Source of the DNA: Leptospirillum sp.
Lineage (GTDB): Bacteria > Nitrospirota > Leptospirillia > Leptospirillales > Leptospirillaceae
Direction of reading: 5' to 3'
Length of the DNA stretch: 5,085 nucleotides
Assembly: GCA_027343785.1 (NCBI GenBank)
Contig: DAHWKF010000025.1
Location: 1-5,085, forward strand
In this document: positions 1 to 4,852 of the stretch, in pieces
How the letters are laid out: each line of letters starts with the position of its first letter
Numbering within the stretch: the first letter of the stretch is position 1
Notes under the pieces: generated by a model
Database searches by the model: none
The model's input: only the letters and a program-made list of their open reading frames with translations
What the model was told of the DNA's origin: nothing
Made by a program: the position numbers and the translations under genes

Positions 1-431
1 GCCTTGTGGACCTGGGCGATGGACGCCTGGGCGACCGGTTCGAGGCTGAATTCGGAAAACACGGTTTCCGGCGGGGTATTGAGGGCTTGTTCCACGGCTA
101 TTTTGATCTGGTCGGGAGGAACACACGGGAGATTGTCCTGAAGTTTCTGGAATTCCGAGAGAAATTCGGGAGAGAACAGGTCGGCGCGACTGGAAAGGAT
201 CTGTCCCAGCTTGATGGCCGCGGGGCCCAGCTCTTCCATGGCCATGCGCAGCCTGACCGGACGGGAAAGGCTCTGGGGAACGGAAGAGCGGGACAGTTTT
301 CGTCCCAATGAAACCAGGGGTTCCAGCCGCAGAAAACCGACGACGTCCTGGAATCCGTATTTGACGAGAACGGTCAGGATCGCCCTGAGGCGCCGGGTTT
401 CGGTTGTCGACCAGATACGCGAAATCGTCAT
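1..431 (-). CDS. ABC1/AarF/UbiB family kinase-like protein, N-terminal part (cut by window edge)
   Basis: The frame reads 143 codons from ATG at 431-429 to the left window edge without a stop, so only the N-terminal portion is present; family members usually exceed 450 residues. Residues 65-90 (EELGPAAIKLGQ, then SSRADLFSPEF) contain the family's KxGQ motif at K74-Q77. LQDNLP (97-102) and the alanine-rich nucleotide loop QASIAQVHK (135-143) follow in the expected order. Known biology: UbiB/Coq8 proteins are atypical kinase/ATPase-fold proteins that support isoprenoid quinone synthesis or membrane lipid handling. The GTP/ATP lobe, catalytic residues and any C-terminal membrane segments lie outside the window. 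The start follows the SagB-like stop codon by 39 nt on the same strand, with no promoter seen between, so cotranscription is likely. A GGAAGAG-type element lies rather far upstream, so the ribosome site is only fair. Family assignment is firm; ubiB proper cannot be separated from other ABC1 paralogues. Confidence 0.9.
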   Translation of the reverse strand, partial: MTISRIWSTTETRRLRAILTVLVKYGFQDVVGFLRLEPLVSLGRKLSRSSVPQSLSRPVRLRMAMEELGPAAIKLGQILSSRADLFSPEFLSEFQKLQDNLPCVPPDQIKIAVEQALNTPPETVFSEFSLEPVAQASIAQVHK

Positions 432-470
432 GCCGGAGTCGGATTTTCCGGCTCTTCCGGTCTCCGGTCC

Positions 471-2042
471 TTACCCAGGGATGGCTCCGATCGTTGTGAT
501 GTAGAGGACAGCCGTCTGGTGGGAAAGACCCAGGAGATCCGTGACCTCGTCGTCATAGAACCCTCCGATGCCGCTCGCTCCCAGCCCCAGGTGGACAGCG
601 GCGAGGTTGATCCGTTCTCCGATCTGTCCCACGTCCATGTGAAGCGTCCGGTAAACGCGGTCTCCATACTGGACGACCAGCGATTCGAGGTCGGCCGTCT
701 GCACAAGCACGCAAGCGGCATCCCGGCCGAGATCCTGGGACAGGACGCATTCGTAAATTTCCTCCTGGAAATTCCCCGCCTTCATCAACGTCAGGGACCC
801 GCCCCGGGGGTCGTAGGCGTAAATTCCCGAAGCCAGTCCGGTGACATTGTTGACGACCAGCCATGAAGAAAAGAGGCCCGGCTGGAAGAAATGCTGGACA
901 GGAAGTGTTCCGGACGGTTCAGGGATGTCGATCTCCCGATAGGAAAAGGAAAGGATGGAAGACAGCTGGGAGAAGTCGATCGGCTCGCCCGAAAACTGGC
1001 GTCCCGAACGACGCGTCAGAAGAATTCGCGGGATCTGGCTTTCGAAGTCCTGCGTGTCCGGTTCCAGCTGGATCGGTTCGGATGCCCGGGCAAAACGGCT
1101 CAGGGATTCTTCCCGGTCATCTTTTCCGGAGGCCGGCATCCGGGGGTTCACAATCACCGGCGGTTGGGTCCCGAGGGAGGAGAATTTATGGAGATCCCGG
1201 AAAATGTCTCCCGTTTCGGGGTGCTCCGGTGGCATATAGGGGAAAACCACGGGTGACGGGTAAAACGGGAGAGAAAGGCTCTCTTCCCGGACATCCTGGA
1301 GGCGCACAAGAGGGATGGCGACAAGCACGACCTCTTTCTGGTCGCCGAGAAACAGAAAAGAATTCATGGCCTGGTCGTTGAATCCGGAAAGAGGATAGGG
1401 AACAAAACCGGTCTGGTAGGACATCAGGACGAGGTTCCCCAGCAGATGGCCGGTGTCCAGAAGGATCCTCCGGTACCCTCTTTCACCGTAACGCCAGGCG
1501 GACCGGTCAAAGTACCCCGAGAGGATCAGGACCGCATGGGACTCTTCGATGGAGGGATGATCGAATGTCCAGGCGGAAAGACGGGGCCAGAAATCGCCTT
1601 CGTACAGGGTGGAAAGGGTGTGTTCCTTGCCGTTGTAATGAAATATGCCGTCGGCGATAAAAGGTAGGTCGCGCGTGGCGAGGTAGACTTCAGCCGGGTA
1701 GAGACCGCCGGCTGATGGCGCCGCCCGGAGAAAAGTCTGTTCCGTTCTCGGAGAATCGATGATAGCGGTGACACCATAGGAAAAGAACAGGAGTTGTGAC
1801 AGTTCGGACAGTCCCCAGGGGTAGGGAGGCTGCGGAGGGGCCTCGGGCAGGGGGGTCCGGGTAAACGGGATGAAGTTGAAAGGCAGAAAAGGCGTCAGGC
1901 TGATCGGGTTGTCGGACTGGTAATCCTTGAAAGGGGCCGGTTTGGAGGAGAAATCCAGGGACTGGAAGCGGTGGATGGTTTTACGGTCATATTTGGTATC
2001 TTCATGATAATATTCTGCGCATGATTCGTTGGAAGCACTCAA
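471..2042 (-). CDS. Tandem-domain SagB/ThcOx-type dehydrogenase (nitroreductase fold)
   Basis: A 523-residue protein with two nitroreductase-like halves. Half 1 (about residues 11-245) begins with the SagB-like YYHEDTKYDR and PAPFKDY stretches. It carries RAAPSAGGLYPAEVYL (106-121) and then YRRILLDTGHLLGNLVL (190-206). Half 2 (about 335-523) carries RRSGRQF (344-350), YRTLHMDVGQIGERINLAAV (464-483) and GASGIGGFYDDEVTDLLGL (488-506). Known biology: such FMN enzymes oxidise azolines to azoles in thiazole/oxazole peptide pathways, but many tandem homologues sit outside those clusters with unknown substrates. No signal peptide is seen, so it is probably cytoplasmic. The start is TTG at 2042-2040, chosen because AAGGAG (2055-2050) lies 7 nt upstream; the nearest upstream ATG in another frame stops after three codons. 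It probably shares an operon with the downstream UbiB-like gene. Fold and family are confident; the reaction is unknown. Confidence 0.92.
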   Translation of the reverse strand: MSASNESCAEYYHEDTKYDRKTIHRFQSLDFSSKPAPFKDYQSDNPISLTPFLPFNFIPFTRTPLPEAPPQPPYPWGLSELSQLLFFSYGVTAIIDSPRTEQTFLRAAPSAGGLYPAEVYLATRDLPFIADGIFHYNGKEHTLSTLYEGDFWPRLSAWTFDHPSIEESHAVLILSGYFDRSAWRYGERGYRRILLDTGHLLGNLVLMSYQTGFVPYPLSGFNDQAMNSFLFLGDQKEVVLVAIPLVRLQDVREESLSLPFYPSPVVFPYMPPEHPETGDIFRDLHKFSSLGTQPPVIVNPRMPASGKDDREESLSRFARASEPIQLEPDTQDFESQIPRILLTRRSGRQFSGEPIDFSQLSSILSFSYREIDIPEPSGTLPVQHFFQPGLFSSWLVVNNVTGLASGIYAYDPRGGSLTLMKAGNFQEEIYECVLSQDLGRDAACVLVQTADLESLVVQYGDRVYRTLHMDVGQIGERINLAAVHLGLGASGIGGFYDDEVTDLLGLSHQTAVLYITTIGAIPG

Positions 2043-2049
2043 AACTTTA

Positions 2050-2055
2050 CTCCTT
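2050..2055 (-). promoter_or_regulatory. Shine-Dalgarno that fixes the TTG start of the SagB-like gene
   Basis: AAGGAG on the minus strand lies 7 nt before TTG at 2042-2040. This is the best ribosome site near that gene, and it supports TTG rather than a later start. Its two codons AAG GAG are also codons 2-3 of a minimal ATG-AAG-GAG-TAA frame (2058-2047). Confidence 0.8.
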
Positions 2056-2097
2056 CATGGAACGGGGGGGGTAACTGCCGGGCAGATGACAGAGGGT

Positions 2098-2106
2098 ATT
2101 GTACCA
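2098..2106 (-). promoter_or_regulatory. Putative extended -10 promoter for the SagB-like/UbiB operon
   Basis: The minus strand reads TGG-TACAAT: a TACAAT -10 box (2103-2098, 5 of 6 to consensus) preceded by TG of an extended -10. A GTGACA sequence lies about 20 nt upstream, too far for a normal -35, so the extended -10 would carry the promoter. Predicted transcription begins near 2091, giving a leader of about 50 nt. This is by-eye matching only. Confidence 0.45.
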
Positions 2107-2152
2107 CGACTTTGCGGGAATGGTGTCACCTGTTTTGATATCCCTTATCTTC

Positions 2153-2165
2153 CCGCCGTCGGCGG
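2153..2165. repeat. 13-bp palindrome CCGCCGTCGGCGG between divergent promoters
   Basis: The two 6-bp arms are perfect complements around a single central T. The one-base centre makes a DNA operator more likely than an RNA hairpin. It lies between the two candidate promoters, upstream of both, a typical place for a shared regulator site. No known regulator motif was recognised, and GC-rich palindromes can arise by chance. Confidence 0.4.
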
Positions 2166-2183
2166 ATTGCTCCGGTTTTCCTG

Positions 2184-2192
2184 TGGTAGGAT
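2184..2192 (+). promoter_or_regulatory. Weak putative extended -10 promoter for the DUF1054 gene
   Basis: TGG-TAGGAT matches the extended -10 pattern (TAGGAT is 4 of 6 to TATAAT), but no convincing -35 lies 16-18 nt upstream. If used, the leader would be about 70 nt and would include the GGCTCC-CC-GGAGCC palindrome at 2214-2227. Confidence 0.28.
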
Positions 2193-2213
2193 GAGAAACG
2201 CAATCGGGAACAA

Positions 2214-2227
2214 GGCTCCCCGGAGCC
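2214..2227. repeat. 14-bp inverted repeat in the DUF1054 gene leader
   Basis: GGCTCC and GGAGCC are perfect complementary arms around CC. It lies 25 nt before the ribosome site (AGGGGG, 2253-2258). The loop is too tight for the full stem in RNA, so it may be a DNA site or simply chance. Confidence 0.35.
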
Positions 2228-2267
2228 ACAATCTCTTCACAGCGCTTCAGACAGGGGGTAACGCTCA

Positions 2268-2906
2268 ATGATCCAGCAGACCGTCGAAGATCTCGGGGAT
2301 TATCTGCGTCCGGAATGGGTGTCCGTTTTCGACATTCCGGATTTTTCGTCCCGCATGGGGCGGATTCGGGGGGAAATCCGGCCGGCCCTTCTCAAGCTGT
2401 CAGGCCGACTGGCCGAAATGCTGAACGCATCCGGGGGGCCCAGGGCGTGGTATCCCCATGTGGCGAGCCATATGCGAAGGCGCGTCAACCCCCCCCCGGA
2501 AACATGGCTCGCACTCGGCCCCAACCGTCGGGGCTACAAAGCATACGCCCATGCCGGCGTCTTTATCGGTGGACGGGGGCTTTCCGTCCGTTTTGTCCTG
2601 AAAGACGAAGCTGTGGAGGAACGGCAAAGCCTGGGGCGCTGGATAGCCGGGGAAAGCAGGGCGTTCGCAAAATGGAGAAAAAATGCGGGAGATGTCAGGG
2701 ACTTCGCACAGGTTCATGACGATCCCCTGGCCTCCCCCCCGTCTCCGGAATGGGATCCGGTGTCGTTCGGGAAACGGCTGGAGACCCTGAAAAGCGCCAG
2801 CCTGGATATCGGTTATCTGGTTGGATTTTCCGAACCCCTGACAGAGATCGTCCGGAAAATCCGGGTGTTTGATCCCCTTTACGAAGAAGCCGGGAAAGGA
2901 TCCTGA
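2268..2906 (+). CDS. DUF1054/UPF0637 (YktB-like) family protein
   Basis: A 212-residue soluble protein with no signal peptide or membrane segment. It follows the UPF0637 pattern known from Bacillus YktB: VFDIPDFSSRM (20-30), IRPALLKL (37-44), WYPHVASHMRRRVNPPPETW (61-80), then NRRGYKAYAHAGVFI (86-100) and a C-terminal LKSASLDIGYLVG (174-186) with DPLY (202-205). The length matches the family, at roughly 200-210 residues. The biochemical function of the family is not established. ATG at 2268 is supported by AGGGGG (2253-2258), 9 nt upstream. The gene diverges from the SagB-like gene and converges on purA, overlapping its 3' end by 28 bp. Oddities are a run of nine C's (2489-2497) encoding the conserved NPPP and a run of seven C's (2734-2740), both possible slippage sites. 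The family is best known in Firmicutes, so its presence here may reflect wider distribution or transfer. Confidence 0.85.
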   Translation: MIQQTVEDLGDYLRPEWVSVFDIPDFSSRMGRIRGEIRPALLKLSGRLAEMLNASGGPRAWYPHVASHMRRRVNPPPETWLALGPNRRGYKAYAHAGVFIGGRGLSVRFVLKDEAVEERQSLGRWIAGESRAFAKWRKNAGDVRDFAQVHDDPLASPPSPEWDPVSFGKRLETLKSASLDIGYLVGFSEPLTEIVRKIRVFDPLYEEAGKGS

Positions 2907-4177
2907 AGGGTAATGGTTTCGTTCCTTTCCGAACCCGTCGAGACCATGACCACGGGGACGCCGGTTTTCTCCCCGATCCACCGGATGTAGGACTGGGCTG
3001 CGGGAGGGAGATCGTCGAAATTCCGTATTCCGCGGGTGGACGTCTTCCATCCGGGAAGATATTCCAGAACGGGTCGCGCAGCTTCCACGTCTTCCACATG
3101 ATGGGGAAATTCCGAGACGACTTTTTCCCTGATCCGGTAGGAGGTGCAGACGGGGATCGATTCCAGATGATCCAGAACGTCGACCTTCGTCAGGATGATG
3201 CCGGTCAGGCCATTGACCCGCGCGGCATACCGGACGGCCACGAGGTCGAACCAGCCGCATCGTCTGGCTCTCCCGGTCGTTGCGCCGTATTCCTGTCCCC
3301 GCTCCCGGATCTGTTCCTCTTCGGGGCCTGAAATTTCGGAAGGGAACGGCCCGCTCCCCACCCTTGTCGTATACGCTTTCGTGACACCCAGAACGCCATC
3401 GATAAGGGTGGGTCCGACCCCCGAACCGGTGAGCGCCCCGCCGGCGGAGGCGTTGGAGGAGGTCACGTAGGGATAGGTTCCATGATCCACATCCAGGAGC
3501 GTTCCCTGGGCGCCTTCGAACAAAAGCGACTTCCCGTTCCTGGCGGATTCCCAGAGGGTGAGGGAGGTATCCGTGACGTAGGGAAGGATCCGCTCCGCCT
3601 GGACCATGAGGTCGCTGTAAAGGGTTTCCAGATCGAATCCGTGCGCCCTGAAAAGTTTTTCCATCAGGTAGTTCATTTCCTGAAGGTTCTGGGAGAGTTT
3701 CGCCCGAAAGATGCGGGGATGGGCGAGATCACCTGTCCGTATCCCGATGCGCGCCATCTTGTCGACGTAAGCCGGTCCGATTCCCCGGCCGGTTGTTCCG
3801 ATCCGCCTCGTTCCCTTCAGCTTTTCCGACTCCTTGTCGATCGCACGGTGGTACGGGAGAATCAGGTGACAGGCGTCGCTGATCTTCAGATTGTCCTTGA
3901 CCGGGATTCCCCGGCGTTCCAGATCGTCGATCTCTTCGATGAGGGCCTGGGGATCCAGTGCGATGCCGTTCCCGATGACACACGTCTTTCCCGGATGCAG
4001 GATGCCCGCCGGAATGAGATGCAGGACGAATTTCTCGTTTCCGACGACGAGCGTGTGACCTGCATTGTGTCCTCCCTGATAGCGGACGATACAGTCCGCC
4101 CGCTCGGTCAGAAGATCGACGATTTTTCCCTTGCCCTCGTCCCCCCACTGGGCTCCGAGGATAATGATGTTCGGCAT
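2879..4177 (-). CDS. purA: Adenylosuccinate synthetase
   Basis: Cytoplasmic enzyme that joins IMP and aspartate using GTP to make adenylosuccinate, the first committed step from IMP to AMP. The 432-residue length is typical. All hallmarks are present: GAQWGDEGKGK (8-18) with catalytic D13; QGGHNAGHT (34-42) with H41; TTGRGIGPAY (128-137) and R147 in RIGIR; EGAQGTLLDVDHGTYPYVTS (221-240); GSGPFPSE (274-281); the aspartate/IMP loop GATTGRARRCGWFD (298-311); the guanine-specifying TKVD (330-333); and STGSER (413-418). The start at ATG 4177-4175 places the glycine-rich loop at the usual residue 8. AAGGA (4195-4191) lies 13 nt upstream, a longer spacing than ideal. It lies 155 nt downstream of the thiamine-binding protein gene on the same strand, with its own candidate promoter. 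Its 3' end overlaps the convergent DUF1054 gene by 28 bp. No frameshift or missing key residue is seen. Confidence 0.98.
   Translation of the reverse strand: MPNIIILGAQWGDEGKGKIVDLLTERADCIVRYQGGHNAGHTLVVGNEKFVLHLIPAGILHPGKTCVIGNGIALDPQALIEEIDDLERRGIPVKDNLKISDACHLILPYHRAIDKESEKLKGTRRIGTTGRGIGPAYVDKMARIGIRTGDLAHPRIFRAKLSQNLQEMNYLMEKLFRAHGFDLETLYSDLMVQAERILPYVTDTSLTLWESARNGKSLLFEGAQGTLLDVDHGTYPYVTSSNASAGGALTGSGVGPTLIDGVLGVTKAYTTRVGSGPFPSEISGPEEEQIRERGQEYGATTGRARRCGWFDLVAVRYAARVNGLTGIILTKVDVLDHLESIPVCTSYRIREKVVSEFPHHVEDVEAARPVLEYLPGWKTSTRGIRNFDDLPPAAQSYIRWIGEKTGVPVVMVSTGSERNETITLQDPFPASS
2893..2930. repeat. 8-bp inverted repeat at the convergent DUF1054/purA junction
   Basis: GGAAAGGA (2893-2900) pairs perfectly with TCCTTTCC (2923-2930) across a 22-nt gap that contains the DUF1054 gene stop codon. 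It could form a hairpin at the 3' end of the DUF1054 mRNA, but neither strand has a T tract after it, so it is not a standard intrinsic terminator. Both arms lie within purA codons. Confidence 0.3.
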
Positions 4178-4213
4178 GTTGTGCGCGTAATCCTTAGTAG
4201 ATGGAGGGAGTCG

Positions 4214-4233
4214 GCCGAAAATTCCCTTTCGGC
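4214..4233 (-). repeat. 7-bp hairpin in the purA leader
   Basis: GCCGAAA (4214-4220) and TTTCGGC (4227-4233) are perfect complements around a 6-nt loop. In the predicted purA mRNA this stem-loop ends about 18 nt before the AAGGA ribosome site. It is followed by GC-rich sequence rather than a T run, so it is not an intrinsic terminator. A leader structure or an operator half-site pair are the options; it resembles no purine riboswitch I know. Confidence 0.5.
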
Positions 4234-4251
4234 GTTCAACAAAACGGGCCC

Positions 4252-4280
4252 ATCATATCACCGATTGCCTTCCGGTGAAA
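4252..4280 (-). promoter_or_regulatory. Putative purA promoter with an inverted repeat in the spacer
   Basis: On the minus strand TATGAT (4257-4252, 5 of 6 to consensus) is preceded by TGA, giving an extended -10. A poor -35 (TTTCAC, 4280-4275) lies 17 nt upstream. The spacer is bounded by a 6-bp inverted repeat, TCACCG (4258-4263) and CGGTGA (4273-4278), where a repressor could block polymerase. The predicted leader is about 70 nt. Confidence 0.45.
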
Positions 4281-4332
4281 GGGATATTCCGGGAAAGATG
4301 GGTCGTCCCGTTCCGTTGAGGATTCCGGAAAA

Positions 4333-4647
4333 TCAGGATTTTTTCAGGGTTTTCCCCAGACGTTTTTCGAGGGAGGCAACTTTTGCTTCCAGTCGATTTT
4401 CCTGGTTCTTTCGGGCGTCCACCTTGATGGAGACAGAGATGCGCGAACAGTCCTGGCTCATCCGTTCGTAACACTGGCGGACGACACCGAAAACGGTATC
4501 CCAGTCTCCTTCCAGAACCGTTCCCATGGGGTTCAGTCGATAATTGACACCGCTTTTGTCGATGATCTCGAGAGAACGGGCCACGTAATCCCCCACACTC
4601 TCCCCCTTGTCGAGGGGACTCATGCTGAATTCAAGCAATACGGACAT
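4333..4647 (-). CDS. MTH1187/UPF0045 family thiamine-binding protein
   Basis: A 104-residue protein with a ferredoxin-like fold signature. It opens with SVLLEFSMSPLDKGESVGDYV (2-22, beta strand then helix), followed by SGVNYRLNPMGTVLEGD (32-48), the strongest family motif. VVRQCYERM (55-63), RISVSIKVDARK (69-80) and a charged C-terminal helix to the end follow. Known biology: members of this family are small oligomeric cytoplasmic proteins shown or proposed to bind thiamine or its HMP-like precursors; they are not enzymes. ATG at 4647-4645 is supported by AAGGAG (4662-4657), 9 nt upstream. The length matches the family, at about 100 residues. It precedes purA on the same strand by 155 nt and diverges from the exported-protein gene. 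No TPP riboswitch motif was found upstream. Ligand binding in this copy is inferred from the family. Confidence 0.9.
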   Translation of the reverse strand: MSVLLEFSMSPLDKGESVGDYVARSLEIIDKSGVNYRLNPMGTVLEGDWDTVFGVVRQCYERMSQDCSRISVSIKVDARKNQENRLEAKVASLEKRLGKTLKKS

Positions 4648-4710
4648 TTTCGATTTCTCCTTCCGTCCCAGATTTCGTCCGATCGAATGCCGGTATCCGT
4701 TTCAAAAATG

Positions 4711-4740
4711 ACTATTCCAGAATCTCCTGCCCGTTTTCAA
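4711..4740 (-). promoter_or_regulatory. Putative sigma70-type promoter for the thiamine-binding protein gene
   Basis: The minus strand reads TTGAAA (4740-4735, 5 of 6 to the -35), an 18-nt spacer, then AATAGT (4716-4711, 4 of 6 to the -10). Predicted transcription begins near 4704, giving a leader of about 55 nt. The match is moderate and by eye. Confidence 0.4.
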
Positions 4741-4748
4741 CCCGGCAT

Positions 4749-4787
4749 CTCCCGATTCGGTTAACACCCTGTCAACTTTATCGGGAG
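4749..4787. repeat. 8-bp perfect inverted repeat CTCCCGAT/ATCGGGAG
   Basis: The arms at 4749-4756 and 4780-4787 are perfect complements separated by 23 nt. The gap includes GGTTAACACC and TGTCAAC. The repeat sits just upstream of the candidate thiamine-binding gene promoter and about 35 bp before the plus-strand -35, so it could be a looped or two-site operator. Confidence 0.45.
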
Positions 4788-4807
4788 TCCGGATTTCTGT
4801 TTAACCG
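4758..4807. repeat. 7-bp inverted repeat CGGTTAA/TTAACCG interlocked with the 8-bp repeat
   Basis: CGGTTAA (4758-4764) and TTAACCG (4801-4807) are perfect complements. One arm lies inside the loop of the neighbouring 8-bp repeat and the other lies outside it, so as nucleic-acid structures the two pairings would compete. As DNA they could be paired half-sites for a dimeric regulator. Confidence 0.4.
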
Positions 4808-4822
4808 TTTTGTCACATGAAA

Positions 4823-4852
4823 TTGAGAAACAGTTTTTTCTTTCCCTGTAAA
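4823..4852 (+). promoter_or_regulatory. Putative sigma70-type promoter for the exported-protein gene
   Basis: TTGAGA (4823-4828, 5 of 6 to the -35) is followed after 18 nt by TGTAAA (4847-4852, 4 of 6 to the -10). Transcription would start near 4859, leaving a leader of roughly 85 nt. A T-rich spacer adds little certainty. Confidence 0.4.

Larger units (their letters stand above)
2043..2267. other. Divergent intergenic control region between the SagB-like and DUF1054 genes
   Basis: This 225-bp stretch separates two divergent genes. It holds a strong extended -10 on the minus strand and a weaker one on the plus strand. It also holds three short palindromes: CTGCC-G-GGCAG at 2075-2085, CCGCCG-T-CGGCGG at 2153-2165 and GGCTCC-CC-GGAGCC at 2214-2227. 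A run of eight G's lies at 2064-2071. An open frame on the minus strand (2268-2047, TTG start) crosses it, but it has no ribosome site or recognisable protein character and is not annotated as a gene. Confidence 0.7.
4178..4332 (-). other. purA upstream region (155 bp)
   Basis: Non-coding stretch between the thiamine-binding protein stop codon and the purA start. It contains a candidate extended -10 promoter, an inverted repeat spanning the promoter spacer and a 7-bp hairpin in the predicted leader. No T-tailed terminator is visible after the upstream gene, so read-through from it into purA is possible. Confidence 0.6.

Noticed and set aside
863..1381. Plus-strand open frame (172 codons) opposite the SagB-like gene
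   Set aside because: It lies entirely within the SagB-like gene, and its R/G/P-rich translation is typical of an antisense shadow in GC-rich DNA.
471..2042. SagB-like gene as part of a thiazole/oxazole peptide cluster
   Set aside because: No short precursor gene, YcaO cyclodehydratase, SagC/D-like partner or transporter is present in the window. The neighbours are UbiB-like and DUF1054 genes.
2047..2268. 73-codon minus-strand frame across the divergent intergenic region
   Set aside because: It needs a TTG start overlapping the DUF1054 gene start, has no ribosome site, begins upstream of the predicted transcription start and resembles no protein. Only its last codons overlap the SagB-like gene ribosome site.
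2893..2930. Intrinsic terminator between the DUF1054 gene and purA
   Set aside because: The inverted repeat has a 22-nt loop, and no T-rich tail follows it on either strand.
2400..3260. Minus-strand open frame (286 codons) crossing the DUF1054 gene and purA
   Set aside because: It spans the convergent junction of two well-supported genes in a shadow frame, is rich in R, G, P and S, and shows no protein family features.
3482..4471. Long plus-strand open frame (329 codons) opposite purA
   Set aside because: It is antisense to purA, whose motifs are complete, and it runs on across the promoter region into the thiamine-binding gene. It has no ribosome site and reads as compositionally odd, domain-free protein.
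4770..4775. Perfect TTGACA -35 on the minus strand upstream of the thiamine-binding gene
   Set aside because: The sequence 16-18 nt downstream (GGAGAT and neighbours) is a poor -10, so the TTGAAA/AATAGT pair further downstream is preferred.
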